DNA of 64,000 nucleotides, taken from the NCBI RefSeq assembly GCF_014652795.1, contig NZ_BMZM01000002.1, forward strand, positions 1 to 64,000. The letters are read 5' to 3'. Positions within the stretch are counted from its first letter, which is position 1. Each line of letters opens with the position of its first letter. Positions 19,163 to 28,402 of this stretch are shown piece by piece. This DNA comes from Kushneria pakistanensis (GTDB lineage: Bacteria > Pseudomonadota > Gammaproteobacteria > Pseudomonadales > Halomonadaceae). The notes beneath the pieces were generated by a model. The model was not told the DNA's origin and searched no databases. It saw only the letters and a program-made list of their open reading frames with translations. The position numbers and the translations under genes are program-made.

Positions 19163-20875
19163 ATGCAAAACGCCGATATTGCCCGTACCCTTCACCGCCT
19201 GGCGAACCTGCTGGATATTGAAGGCGCCAATGCCTTTCGCGTGCGCGCCTATCGCAGCGCGGCTCAGACCATCGAAACGCATCCCCATGCCCTGCAGGAG
19301 ATGTTGGCGCGCGACGAGCCACTCAACGAACTGCCCGGCATCGGCCGTGATCTGGCCGAGAAGATCACCGAGCTGATCACCACCGGCCACCTGCCGGTAC
19401 TTGAAGAAGCCGAAAAACGTCTGCCGCCCGGACTCCTGCAGCTGATGCGGGTCAGCCAACTGGGACCGCGCCGTGTGCGCCAGCTGCATGAAGCGCTGGG
19501 CATTGATAGTCTCGAGGCCCTGAAAAAGGCCGCGCGGGAAGGCCGTATCAGTGCCCTTGAAGGCTTTGGCAAAAAGACCGAAGCCAGCATTCTCAAGGAG
19601 GCCGAGCGCATTGATGATACCCCGCCGCGCACACGACTTGATGAAGCCCACCGGGCCGCCGCCGATCTGATCGCCTGGCTTGAACATGCCGAGGGCGCCC
19701 AGCGCATCAGCGCCGCCGGCAGCCTGCGCCGTAGTCGCGAGACGGTCGGTGATCTCGACATTCTGGTCAGCAGTGATGATGGCCCGGCCATTATGACGCA
19801 TCTGATGGCCTATCCCGAAATTGCCGAGACCGCTTCCCATGGCAAGACACGATCCACCATCCATCTGCATTCAGGCCTGCAGGTCGATGTTCGTGTCGTC
19901 GCTGATGAAAGCTTCGGCGCCGCCCTTTACTACTTCACCGGCTCTCAGGCGCACAATATTGCCACCCGTAAAATGGCCACCGACCGCGGTCTCAAGATCA
20001 ATGAATACGGCATTTACAGAGGTGAGGAACGATTGGCCGGGCGCACCGAAGAGGACGTGCTGGCACAGATTGATCTGCCCTAGATTCCCCCCGAACTGCG
20101 CGAAAACAGGGGTGAAATAGAAGCAGCCCGTGAAGGTACCCTGCCCGAGCTTGTCACGCTGGATGACATTCGTGGCGATCTGCATATGCACACCACCGCT
20201 TCCGACGGCAAGGCAAGTCTTGAGGAGATGGTGCGCGCCGCCAAAAGACGCGGCTATCGCTATATCGCCATCACCGATCACTCAAAGCGCCTGGCGATGG
20301 CCAACGGTCTGGATGCCAGACGCCTGCGCGAGCAGATGGCCGAGATCGATGCCCTCAATGAGCGGCTAAAGAACTTTACGGTTTTAAAGGGCAACGAGGT
20401 CGATATTCTGGAAGACGGCACGCTGGATCTGCCCGATGACGTGCTTGCAGAACTCGATGTCTGCGTTTTTTCGGTGCACTCGAAGTTCAACCTGTCACGA
20501 GAGAAACAGACCCGCCGCATCCTGCGCGCCATGGACAATCCCCATGTCAATATTCTGGCGCACCCCACCGGTCGCATTATCAATGGTCGTGAAGGGTATG
20601 ACGTGGATATTGAGGCCGTATTGCACGGCGCAAGAGAACGCGGTGTTTTTCTCGAAATCAACGCCCAGCCCGCCCGGCTGGATCTGGCCGCCCACTGGGT
20701 GCGCATGGCGCGTGAGATCGGCGTGGCGCTTGCCATCAATACCGATGCCCACGCGCCCGATCAACTGGGCCACATGGCCCTGGGGGTGGCACAGGCGCGC
20801 CGCGGTTGGCTGGAAAAGAAAGACGTGCTCAACACCCGCACCGTCACCCAGCTCAGGAAACTGATGACGCGCTAG
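19163..20875 (+). pseudogene. polX: PolX-type DNA polymerase/PHP exonuclease, split by an in-frame TAG
   Basis: Read through, this is a 570-codon gene of normal PolX length. The 5' half has helix-hairpin-helix motifs (ELPGIGRDLAEKI near residue 56) and the polymerase X site GSLRRSRETVGDLDILV near residue 191. TAG at 20081-20083 ends it after 306 residues, where PolX proteins usually read LPW-IPPELR. The same frame then continues IPPELREN and a full PHP domain (DLHMHT, AITDHS, AHPTGR, NTDAH) to 20875. One base change (TGG to TAG) explains the break. Separate translation of the PHP half from an internal start is possible but not evident. Confidence 0.85.
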
Positions 20876-21308
20876 GGGTTATCATCAAGGACCGGGCATC
20901 GCGCACCTTGATACTACAAGGCACCCCATACGGATATGCCAACGGCCAGCCCCTGCGTCGGCATATCCAGGGTCACGACGGTCAGGCGTATTCAAATGGA
21001 CCCGGTCCTGAGACAGTTCATTCATCAGCTTAAATCGTATCATCCTTTATATTTTAAATATCAAAAATAAAGTCGCGCCATTACAATAAGGATTAATAAT
21101 CCGCATCAACAATAATTAAAACCATACACCTCAACATATATTAAAAACCTTTATTTATCCTCCTGCACATCCTGAAAAGGAAATTATTAATTCCAATCAC
21201 CCATAACAGTTGCACTCATAAATATTGTATTTACAAAACAATAGCGACATTCGTTAATAGCATGACAAACGACAAACAATAATGATTGTTTAATATGCGG
21301 GAATCCTC
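20876..21308. promoter_or_regulatory. AT-rich curli promoter region
   Basis: 433 bp without a gene. From about 21030 to 21300 it is strikingly AT-rich against GC-rich surroundings. It contains ATAAATATTGTATTTACAAA (from 21218), which is repeated almost exactly upstream of the second csgA (from 25036). It is the likely promoter and regulator-binding region of csgEFGBA. A CsgD or IHF site cannot be assigned by eye. Confidence 0.6.
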
Positions 21309-21932
21309 ATGTTGCACCGCACTCCTTTCAATAATACTCCGATGATAATGTGTACCCCGTGGACGGTTTGCATGTTATCGCTCAGGCATGGTGACCTGTA
21401 CTGCCTTCTGGTTGACCGGTGCATAAGAGCCCTTTTCTCCCGCCTTTATTCCATCCTCTTGACGCTTTGCATCACTATCGCAGCGCCATTGCCAGCGTAT
21501 GCCAGCGACGGCATGGACCCTGCTAACGCTGACAGGCAGGCGATCAACCACCTTTCAGGCCCCGACGGCGCTGCCATCGAACGCCCTCTTGTTGGCACCA
21601 GTATTCTGACCGGTGTCCTCATGGATCGAACCATTACCCTACCGGGCAACGTTTTCTATCGCGCCTTCAGCCGTGCAGCCATGGGTAATCCCATCTTCAA
21701 CACTGCAGCGCTTGCTGTCATGGAACGCCCCGACCCTCGCAGGGGCAGCCAGATATGGATTGCCGAGGGTAGCCACATCCATTTTCAGACCCGACTGTCT
21801 CCCCGCATAAATGACGCTGGCAACACGGCACAGGGCGCGGTCGACATTGTTCAGAAAGCCCTGCTTACGCGTCGTATTGGTGCCGCGTTGTCATCCGATC
21901 AGGATCTGGGCAAAGAGGAACTTCAGCCATGA
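21309..21932 (+). CDS. csgE: Curli secretion specificity factor CsgE
   Basis: A 207-residue protein whose C-terminal two thirds match CsgE: TVLMD-type start, ITLPGNVFYRAFSRAA near residue 110, VMERPDPRRGSQIWI near residue 137, HFQTRLSP and a terminal QDLGKEE. CsgE caps the CsgG channel on the periplasmic side and directs CsgA to it. The N-terminus is about 75 residues longer than in E. coli. A signal peptide core (LLTLCITIAAPLPAYA) lies near residues 51-66, so the true start may be further in. The stop overlaps csgF by 4 nt. Confidence 0.85.
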   Translation: MLHRTPFNNTPMIMCTPWTVCMLSLRHGDLYCLLVDRCIRALFSRLYSILLTLCITIAAPLPAYASDGMDPANADRQAINHLSGPDGAAIERPLVGTSILTGVLMDRTITLPGNVFYRAFSRAAMGNPIFNTAALAVMERPDPRRGSQIWIAEGSHIHFQTRLSPRINDAGNTAQGAVDIVQKALLTRRIGAALSSDQDLGKEELQP

Positions 21933-22345
21933 AAGCACTGCGTATCCTGCCTGCCTGTGCGTTGATGCTTACTACACTCGTATCAGCCAATACCCAGGCA
22001 GGCAATCTGGTCTACCAGCCGCTTAATCCTTCCTTTGGCGGTGACCCCTTCTACGGCAGCTACCTGCTGGGCAAGGCGCAGGCGCAGGACACCCACACCG
22101 ATCCGAACGTCCGGGGAAGCAGCGCACTGTCAGCAACCGATCGACTGGTACAGAGCCTGCAGAGCCGACTGATCTCGCAGCTGATTGGCGATATCAGCAG
22201 CGGTGAACTGGGAGAGGGCAGCTTTGAAAGCAATGATTTCAGCATCGTCATTCGAGAGGACAACGATCTGGTCAGCCTGCGCATCCTGGACAAGCTGACC
22301 GGCGATGTTACCGACATCCAGGTTGGTGGCCTTTTCAATCCCTGA
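21929..22345 (+). CDS. csgF: Curli nucleation-coupling protein CsgF
   Basis: A 138-residue exported protein with signal peptide (LMLTTLVSANTQA) and the conserved mature N-terminus LVYQPLNPSFGGDPFYGSYL, the segment that plugs into CsgG in known structures. The C-terminal DNDLVSLRILDKLTGDVTDI matches the family. At the cell surface CsgF links the CsgB nucleator to the CsgG pore. Its ATG overlaps the csgE stop (ATGA). Confidence 0.95.
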   Translation: MKALRILPACALMLTTLVSANTQAGNLVYQPLNPSFGGDPFYGSYLLGKAQAQDTHTDPNVRGSSALSATDRLVQSLQSRLISQLIGDISSGELGEGSFESNDFSIVIREDNDLVSLRILDKLTGDVTDIQVGGLFNP

Positions 22346-22389
22346 ACATTTGATCTGCAGCGCCATAACAAAAGAAAAAAGGAACATTC

Positions 22390-23220
22390 ATGAAGCTTGC
22401 TGCGATAGTGCTCATGACGCTGATGCTGGCAGGCTGTGCCGGCATGGTGGCCATGCCCGCTCACCTTGAAGGCACCCCGCCGACCCTGACGCCACGAAGC
22501 GCTGCCTATCAGGATCTTGTCTCACTGCCACCACCAGCCGGGCGCATCTTTGTCTCCGTCTACGACTTTGTCGATCAGACCGGGCAGTACCGCCCGGCGC
22601 CGGCCAGCAGCTTTTCAACAGCGGTCACCCAGGGCGCTGCCGCCATGCTCACCGGTGCGCTGTCTGATTCCGGCTGGTTCATTCCCCTGGAGCGCGTCGG
22701 TCTCCAGAACCTTTTGACCGAGCGGCGCATCATTCGCGCCGAGGCCGAGCGTTTTGGCCGGCCGGATACCCTGCCATCGCTGCGCGCCGCGTCGGTCATG
22801 CTGGAAGGCGGCATCATTGCCTATGACAGCAATGTGCGCACCGGTGGGCTGGGCGCCGAATACTTTGGTATCGGCAGTTCGGGGAAATATCAGGTGGATC
22901 AGGTGACGATCAATCTGCGCGCGGTAGAGATTTCGACCGGCGAAATTCTGGCCAATGTCACGACAACCAAGACCATCTATTCAAAGGAAATACGCGCAGG
23001 CTTTTTCCGCTTTATCGAGTTCAAGCGGCTGCTGGAGGCAGAAGCGGGATATACCACCAATGAGCCAGTACAGATGGCGGTCATGTCAGCCATCGAGTCG
23101 GCGGTGATTCATCTTGTCGCGCGAGGCGTCAGGGACAACCTCTGGCACCTCCAGTCAGGGACCGCGCTGGAAGATACCCTCCTTGCCGACTATCTGGACA
23201 TGCCAACGATGGCGCTGTAG
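22390..23220 (+). CDS. csgG: Curli outer-membrane secretion channel CsgG
   Basis: A 276-residue lipoprotein (lipobox LAGCAG, Cys16) that forms the nonameric pore for curli subunits. Family signatures include FVSVYDFVDQTGQYRPAP near residue 55, FIPLERVGLQNLLTER near residue 97, and AEYFGIGSSGKYQVDQVT near residue 156. The last segments include ETSGEIL-like and FFRFIEFKRLLEAEAGYTTN. AAAAGGA lies before the ATG. It follows csgF by 44 bp in the same operon. Confidence 0.96.
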   Translation: MKLAAIVLMTLMLAGCAGMVAMPAHLEGTPPTLTPRSAAYQDLVSLPPPAGRIFVSVYDFVDQTGQYRPAPASSFSTAVTQGAAAMLTGALSDSGWFIPLERVGLQNLLTERRIIRAEAERFGRPDTLPSLRAASVMLEGGIIAYDSNVRTGGLGAEYFGIGSSGKYQVDQVTINLRAVEISTGEILANVTTTKTIYSKEIRAGFFRFIEFKRLLEAEAGYTTNEPVQMAVMSAIESAVIHLVARGVRDNLWHLQSGTALEDTLLADYLDMPTMAL

Positions 23221-23256
23221 CGCCTTCATGAAAGACATTCCGGGAGATCAATCGTC

Positions 23257-23787
23257 ATGAGCCTTCACGTCAGCACCTCAGGACCGGATATCCGTCATAC
23301 CGGCTGGCTCACCTCCTTTCTTCTGATGTTGTTGCCTTTTGTCATGAGCCCGGTTCTGGCGGAAAACAACGTGGCGCTTTCCAGAATCGAGCAGTTCAGC
23401 ACGGCAAATCTCCCTGTTGGTGCCGCTCAAAAGTACAGCGTTATCGAACAGGTCGGTCACCATAACCAGGCCTGGGTGACCCAGTCCGCATCGGCGCGCT
23501 ATCAGCAAAGCGCGGGCATTTATCAAAACGGAAGCCACCATCAGGCCCTGATCAGCCAGCAGAATGCCAACGCCCTTGGCGTCATTACCCAGAACGGAAG
23601 TCAGCATGTTGCCAGTATTTATCAAAACGGCAGCGGCACGAATACGCGTCTCGATGCCTCCATTATGCAATTCGGCTCTCAGGGCCGTGTCGAGATCACG
23701 CAATCGAGCAGTGACCAGGGCATCAGTGTGGTGCAACACGCCTACTCCGGCAGTGCACGCCCGGTCATTATCGAGACCTACCGGTGA
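23257..23787 (+). CDS. csgB: Curli minor subunit/nucleator CsgB
   Basis: A 176-residue exported protein (signal peptide ending SPVLA) with curlin repeats of the QxGxxN type: IEQVGHHNQAWVTQ, IYQNGSHHQALISQ, ITQNGSQHVASIYQNGS and IMQFGSQGRVEITQ. In E. coli CsgB nucleates CsgA polymerisation at the surface. Assignment as CsgB rather than CsgA rests on its place before the longer curlins and on the C-terminal SDQGISVVQHAYSG segment. That segment recurs as a gene remnant at 25415. Confidence 0.88.
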   Translation: MSLHVSTSGPDIRHTGWLTSFLLMLLPFVMSPVLAENNVALSRIEQFSTANLPVGAAQKYSVIEQVGHHNQAWVTQSASARYQQSAGIYQNGSHHQALISQQNANALGVITQNGSQHVASIYQNGSGTNTRLDASIMQFGSQGRVEITQSSSDQGISVVQHAYSGSARPVIIETYR

Positions 23788-23849
23788 CTCCGCCGGTATT
23801 GATCAACAGTCCAATCACAAGCCATCGATCAATTACAAGGAACGTTATC

Positions 23850-24620
23850 ATGAACACCAGACTGACCACGCTCGCCACCGTTGCCCTGATGCTTTCCTTT
23901 CCTGCCTGGGCAGCATCCGGCCCCGGTAACTCCACCACTACGCCTGAAGCCAACAGCGCGACCAATTCAAGCCTTGCAGCACAAACCGCGCGTCTGCAGG
24001 ACATGAGCGGTGCTTCGGGAAGACGGACCTCTGAAATAGAACAGCGTGGCGGCGGCAATCTGGCCGAGGTAACACAGGGCGGTAATGCTCAGCGCTCTCG
24101 CATATATCAAAGCGGCGACAACGTTAGAGCCTCTGTCGAACAAAGCGGTGATCAAAATGACGCCTACATCTCACAGCATTACGGGATGAGTGACATGGCC
24201 GACATTCAACAGCTCAATGGCCAGGCAAACAACGCCCTGATCGAGCAGTCCGAATATTATGGCCACAACAACCAGGCCACCATTCTTCAGTCCAGCGCCA
24301 ATCTGAGCGATGCCCTTATCAACCAGAACGGGGAAAGCAATGACGCTCAAATCGAACAGACCTACTCCAATCAGGTATCCAGCGTGATCTATCAGGATGG
24401 CATTGAAAACATTGCCAAGGTCACTCAGCTCAATGCTGACACGAGTGCCGCCTATGTCTACCAGAGCGGTACCGGTCATGAAGCCTATGTGATGCAGGGC
24501 AATCGTCTGCTGGAAAACTCGTTGAACAACACCGCCACCATTCGCCAGAGCGGCAGTGCGGCCATGGCCCACGTGTATCAGGACGGTGCCCACAACACGG
24601 CCATTACCACTCAGTGGTAA
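23850..24620 (+). CDS. csgA: Curli major subunit CsgA, copy 1
   Basis: A 256-residue exported amyloid subunit. The signal peptide ends FPAWA. An N-terminal targeting stretch rich in Thr, Ser and Asn (NSTTTPEANSATN) leads into about eight to nine curlin repeats such as IEQRGGGNLAEVTQ, IYQSGDNVRASVEQ, LINQNGESNDAQIEQ and VYQSGTGHEAYVMQ, ending AITTQW. It is longer than E. coli CsgA (151), with more repeats. ATG 23850 follows AAGGA. A terminator follows. Confidence 0.92.
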   Translation: MNTRLTTLATVALMLSFPAWAASGPGNSTTTPEANSATNSSLAAQTARLQDMSGASGRRTSEIEQRGGGNLAEVTQGGNAQRSRIYQSGDNVRASVEQSGDQNDAYISQHYGMSDMADIQQLNGQANNALIEQSEYYGHNNQATILQSSANLSDALINQNGESNDAQIEQTYSNQVSSVIYQDGIENIAKVTQLNADTSAAYVYQSGTGHEAYVMQGNRLLENSLNNTATIRQSGSAAMAHVYQDGAHNTAITTQW

Positions 24621-24708
24621 TGGCCGTGGCGCCCTGATCAGGCCCGGTCATCACTATCCTGAACCGTCTGTAAAAACTGCAGTCTGGCGTAGTTGGCAGT
24701 CCATCACG

Positions 24709-24741
24709 ATATCGCCTTGCCTTCGCAAGGCGATATTTTTT
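24709..24741 (+). terminator. Terminator after csgA copy 1
   Basis: A 12-bp stem (24709-24720 with 24725-24736), CTTC loop and T run. It ends the csgEFGBA transcript about 90 bp after csgA. Confidence 0.9.
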
Positions 24742-25009
24742 CGGCACTTGTTGACGCCACGCTGATAGCTGGAAAAAGCTGGTTATTAATACATCGCCTG
24801 TGCTGCCTGATGAATTGCAAAAAATACACCTTTGAAAGGATGCTTCAACAGCATGACGGCTTGCGAACAACGCTCTTGAAGAACCCGTTTTTAAACCTGT
24901 CATCTGATCACAACTTAATATCGATTAATTGTTGTTCCGGAAAGTCGTTACTCCCTGAGCAGCTGCCAACACTCAAATAACACTGGCATTTTAAACATAT
25001 ATTGTTAAT

Positions 25010-25170
25010 ACCAATGGAAAACGATGTTTTCTCTTATAAATATTGTATTTACAAAACAGCGGTCTGATCCGTTAATAGCCCAACAGTTAATGACAACAGT
25101 CATAATCTGGCAGGCAGGGATTTTCATGTTCGACGTGTTTATTTGCTAACGCCCCAGCAATAATGTGACC
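25010..25170 (+). other. Degenerate second copy of the csgE promoter and start region
   Basis: ATAAATATTGTATTTACAAA (from 25036) repeats the csgE upstream region, followed by a shared CCGTTAATAGC-like stretch, a diverged GGGATTTTCATGTT corresponding to the csgE start, and an AATAATGTGACC tail like the one at 21345. It indicates a partial duplication of the operon's 5' end. It may still serve as the promoter for csgA copy 2. Confidence 0.7.
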
Positions 25171-25180
25171 GCTACCGGCC

Positions 25181-25243
25181 GACCAGCGATCAGCGATCAG
25201 CGATCAGCGATCAGCGATCAGCGATCAGCGATCAGCGATCAGC
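25181..25243. repeat. Tandem heptamer repeat GATCAGC, nine units
   Basis: Eight perfect GATCAGC units preceded by one GACCAGC, ending at 25243. Seven is not a multiple of three, so copy changes would shift any frame. It sits exactly where the duplicated csg segment is broken. Confidence 0.95.
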
Positions 25244-25414
25244 AACATTTTGGTTAACCGCGTCCTCGCCCGGGGCTCATGACTTGCCGCCATGTTGATC
25301 AAGGCGCCCGGCCGAGCGTCAACTTTACCAGCAGCACCATGAGGACAGAGGCACGACAGAGATGCATCCCGCCGCCATCAGACCGCTCATTTTCAGGCGC
25401 TGCGTCGGGATCAC

Positions 25415-25501
25415 ATAATCGAAAGTGACCAGGGCATCAGTGTGATGCAGTACGTCCACTCGGGTAATGCGCTTTTGGTAACTATCGACACCTGCCGGTG
25501 A
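25415..25501 (+). pseudogene. C-terminal remnant of a second csgB
   Basis: 28 codons to a TGA at 25499 read SDQGISVMQYVHSGNALLVT, matching the last residues of intact CsgB (SDQGISVVQHAYSGSARPVI). Nucleotide similarity continues through the stop into the csgB-csgA spacer (CCGGTATTGATCA) and into the following csgA. Weaker similarity with a 1-nt shift extends upstream to about 25350. It has no start codon or upstream frame, so it is a decayed copy. Confidence 0.85.
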
Positions 25502-25564
25502 TGTCACCGGTATTGATCAGTAATAAAACGACAAGCCATTGATCAATTCCAAGGAGCCTTACGC

Positions 25565-26338
25565 ATGAACACCCGACTGACCACACTTGCCGCAGTCGTT
25601 GCCCTGGCCGCCACCTTTCCTGCCTGGGCAGCAGATACCCCCGCCAACTCCACGACAACGCCCGAGGCCAATAGCACGACCAATCCAGTCTTTGATGCAC
25701 AAAACATAAGCCTGGGCGATATGCCAGACGCCTCGGGAAAGCGAGTCTCTGACATAGCGCAACGCGGCGGTGGGAACCTGGCCGAAGTGACACAGGGCGG
25801 TAATGTGCATTATTCGCGCATTTATCAAAGCGGCGACGATGAACAGGCGCATGTGGAACAAAGCGGTGAGCAGCACAGCTCACTGATTACCCAAGAATAC
25901 GGGCTGCAGGACATGGCTGACGTTCACCAGGATGGTGGCCGTCAGAACAGATCGTTGGTTGTTCAGTCGTCTTACGGCGGCCAGGACAATCAGGCCAGCG
26001 TCATTCAGGAAGGCGCCATCCTGAGTGATTCCATGATCGAACAAAACGGTTATGCCAACCTGGCTCGGTTGGAGCAGGGCTCAACCAGTGAGGTATCGAG
26101 CGTGATCTATCAGGACGGCGACAACAACATTGCTGACGTCACGCAAATTTATGCTGATACGAGTGCTTCCTACATCTACCAGAGTGGCATCGGTCATGAG
26201 GCCTACGTATGGCAGGGAAACCGTCTACTGGGGGACTCGAGCAATCTTTCTTCCACCATTCGACAAAGCGGCAGCGCTGCCAGAGCAGAAGTCTACCAGG
26301 ACAACGGCAACAACACGGCCATCACCACACAGTGGTAA
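25565..26338 (+). CDS. csgA: Curli major subunit CsgA, copy 2
   Basis: A 257-residue exported curlin closely related to copy 1 (same signal peptide pattern ending FPAWA, same TTTPEANS stretch, same closing NNTAITTQW). Repeats include IAQRGGGNLAEVTQ, IYQSGDDEQAHVEQ, VIQEGAILSDSMIEQ and IYQSGIGHEAYVWQ. CAAGGAGCC precedes the ATG. Divergence concentrates in the middle repeats. It has its own terminator and probably its own promoter in the degenerate segment upstream, so the two subunits may be made in different amounts. Confidence 0.92.
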   Translation: MNTRLTTLAAVVALAATFPAWAADTPANSTTTPEANSTTNPVFDAQNISLGDMPDASGKRVSDIAQRGGGNLAEVTQGGNVHYSRIYQSGDDEQAHVEQSGEQHSSLITQEYGLQDMADVHQDGGRQNRSLVVQSSYGGQDNQASVIQEGAILSDSMIEQNGYANLARLEQGSTSEVSSVIYQDGDNNIADVTQIYADTSASYIYQSGIGHEAYVWQGNRLLGDSSNLSSTIRQSGSAARAEVYQDNGNNTAITTQW

Positions 26339-26415
26339 TGTCATAACAGCCTCACCGGGTTCGTCAGAGCAGTGCTTGAACGCTCCACAAATGGCCTGAG
26401 CAGCAGCCCGAAAGA

Positions 26416-26446
26416 CATCGCCCCGCGCTTGCGGGGCGATGCTTTT
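26416..26446 (+). terminator. Terminator after csgA copy 2
   Basis: An 11-bp stem CATCGCCCCGC / GCGGGGCGATG with a 4-nt loop and CTTTT tail, between csgA copy 2 and the convergent gene at 26454. Confidence 0.85.
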
Positions 26447-26453
26447 CAAACAC

Positions 26454-26840
26454 TCACTGCACGCTGATACTGATCCGACTCCCTGCACCGCCAGTCGAGG
26501 ATCTGGAGCGACTATTCCCCTTCTGGATAGCCAGTTGCAGGCGCCCTTCATCCAGCACCGTCAGCTCTGCTGTCAGCGCCATCCCCTGAAAATGACGCCG
26601 CGTGGGTATGCGCCCCTCCTCCTCGATCACCTGACGGCTGCCATCGGCACGCGTGAGTTCCCAGCGCGCACTAAAGCGTGTATCAGCCGTACCGGCAATG
26701 TCCACGTCAATGTCGGACGACATGGCCTTACTGCTGGCAGCCGTCGGTGTCAGTGACGCTGCCAGCAACGCGATGCCCAATGTTTTCAGAAGATAATTAA
26801 AGCGCCTTGCAGGCCGTTGCTTTAAAGGGCGTCGAAACAT
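26454..26840 (-). CDS. Secreted protein, possible CsgC/CsgH-like curli chaperone
   Basis: A 128-residue protein with an N-terminal signal or anchor (LLKTLGIALLAASLTPTAAS). The mature part is predicted beta-rich: FSARWELTRADGSRQVIEEE, then ALTAELTVLDEGRLQLAIQK, then SRSRSSTGGAGSRISISV. Size, export and curli neighbourhood suggest a CsgC/CsgH-type inhibitor of premature curlin aggregation. This is inference, since sequence identity in that family is low and no CsgC motif is certain. It is convergent with csgA copy 2. Confidence 0.5.
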   Translation of the reverse strand: MFRRPLKQRPARRFNYLLKTLGIALLAASLTPTAASSKAMSSDIDVDIAGTADTRFSARWELTRADGSRQVIEEEGRIPTRRHFQGMALTAELTVLDEGRLQLAIQKGNSRSRSSTGGAGSRISISVQ

Positions 26841-26978
26841 GGCGGTTTACCTTGCGCGCCACCGGTGTGGCATCACGCTCCTTATACAACGAAAACCGCC
26901 CCGGAAACCCTTCTCAGGGTCACCGGGGCGGCAATATCGTGCATCAGGCCGACATTGAATCGCCGGTCAGATTGTCAC

Positions 26979-28382
26979 TTAGTAGCGATACTCGTGCGGC
27001 TTGAACGGCCCTTCCTGCGGCACGCCGATGTAGTCAGCCTGCGTCCGGGTCATTTTGGTGAGCGTGCCACCAAAACCTTCGACCATATAGCGGGCGACTT
27101 CCTCATCGAGCTGCTTGGGCAGCACTTCCACCGTCACGGCCGGGCGCTCTTCGACCGGGATGTCGGCAAAGCGACGCTCATACAGATGGATTTGTGCCAG
27201 CACCTGGTCGGCAAAGGAGCCGTCCATGACGCGCGACGGATGGCCAGTGGCGTTACCCAGGTTCACCAGACGCCCTTCGGAGAGCAGCAGCAGATAGTCA
27301 TCGCTGCTCGGGTCGAAGTTGCCCGGCGTGCCATCACGATAGATCTTGTGGACCTGCGGCTTGATCTCTTCCCATGCCCAGTGCTTGCGCATGTAGGCGG
27401 TATCGATTTCATTATCGAAGTGACCGATGTTGCAGACCACGGCGCCCTTTTTGATGGCGCCCAGCATGCCGGCATCACAGACATTGATGTTGCCGGTAGT
27501 GGTCACCAGCACGTCGATCTTGCCCAGCATCCAGGTATCAAGATTGCTGCCGGACTCGTCGTTGACACCATCGATGTAGGGCGAGACAACCTCATAGCCG
27601 TCCATGCAGGCCTGCATGGCACAGATCGGGTCGACTTCACTAACCTTGACGATCATGCCTTCGTTGCGAAGACCGGCAGCCGAGCCCTTGCCCACGTCAC
27701 CATAGCCGATCACCAGCGCCTGCTTGCCGGAGAGCAGGTGATCAAGACCGCGCTTGATGGCGTCCGACAGCGAATGGCGGCAGCCATACTTGTTGTCGTT
27801 TTTCGACTTGGTGACAGAGTCGTTGACGTTGATGGCCGGTACACGCAGGGTGCCCTTGCGCATCATGTCGAGCAGGCGGTGAACGCCGGTAGTGGTCTCT
27901 TCGCTGATGCCGTGGATGGCGTCGAGAAGTTCGGGATGCTCATCGTGGAGCATCAGGGTCAGGTCGCCGCCGTCATCGAGCACCATGTTCGGGCGCCAGC
28001 CGTCCGGGCCCTCGATGGTCTGCTGGATGCACCACCAGAACTCCTCGTCGGTTTCACCCTTCCAGGCAAAGACCGGCGTGCCGGCAGCAGCAATGGCCGC
28101 AGCCGCCTGATCCTGGGTCGAGAAGATGTTGCATGAAGACCAGCGTACGCTGGCACCCAGCTCGATCAGCGTCTCGATCAGTACCGCGGTCTGGATCGTC
28201 ATGTGAATACAGCCGGCGATACGGGCGCCCTTGAGCGGCTGCTGATCGCGGTACTTGGCGCGAATCTTCATCAGCGCCGGCATTTCGGTTTCGGCGATGC
28301 GAATCTCGCGGCGGCCCCAGTCGGCCAGACTGATATCGGCGACCTTGTAGTCCTGATGGACGGCGTTTTCGGCAGTAGCCAT
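26979..28382 (-). CDS. ahcY: Adenosylhomocysteinase
   Basis: A 467-residue NAD-dependent enzyme that splits S-adenosylhomocysteine into adenosine and homocysteine. Seen are [17 protein letters not shown] near residue 53, the catalytic region [16 protein letters not shown] near residue 190, the NAD fold [16 protein letters not shown] near residue 225 and the C-terminal FKPHEYRY. The longer insert relative to archaeal forms is typical of proteobacteria. ATG 28382 follows AGGAG. Its leader holds a SAH riboswitch. Confidence 0.97.
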   Translation of the reverse strand: MATAENAVHQDYKVADISLADWGRREIRIAETEMPALMKIRAKYRDQQPLKGARIAGCIHMTIQTAVLIETLIELGASVRWSSCNIFSTQDQAAAAIAAAGTPVFAWKGETDEEFWWCIQQTIEGPDGWRPNMVLDDGGDLTLMLHDEHPELLDAIHGISEETTTGVHRLLDMMRKGTLRVPAINVNDSVTKSKNDNKYGCRHSLSDAIKRGLDHLLSGKQALVIGYGDVGKGSAAGLRNEGMIVKVSEVDPICAMQACMDGYEVVSPYIDGVNDESGSNLDTWMLGKIDVLVTTTGNINVCDAGMLGAIKKGAVVCNIGHFDNEIDTAYMRKHWAWEEIKPQVHKIYRDGTPGNFDPSSDDYLLLLSEGRLVNLGNATGHPSRVMDGSFADQVLAQIHLYERRFADIPVEERPAVTVEVLPKQLDEEVARYMVEGFGGTLTKMTRTQADYIGVPQEGPFKPHEYRY

Positions 28383-28402
28383 GAAACACTCCTGGCAGAT
28401 AG

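Noticed and set aside
25181-25243. CRISPR array
   Set aside because: The units are 7 bp and contiguous with no spacers; it is a simple tandem repeat.
26865-28136. Long plus-strand open frame of 423 codons opposite ahcY
   Set aside because: It is antisense to a certain gene (ahcY) and has no recognisable domain.
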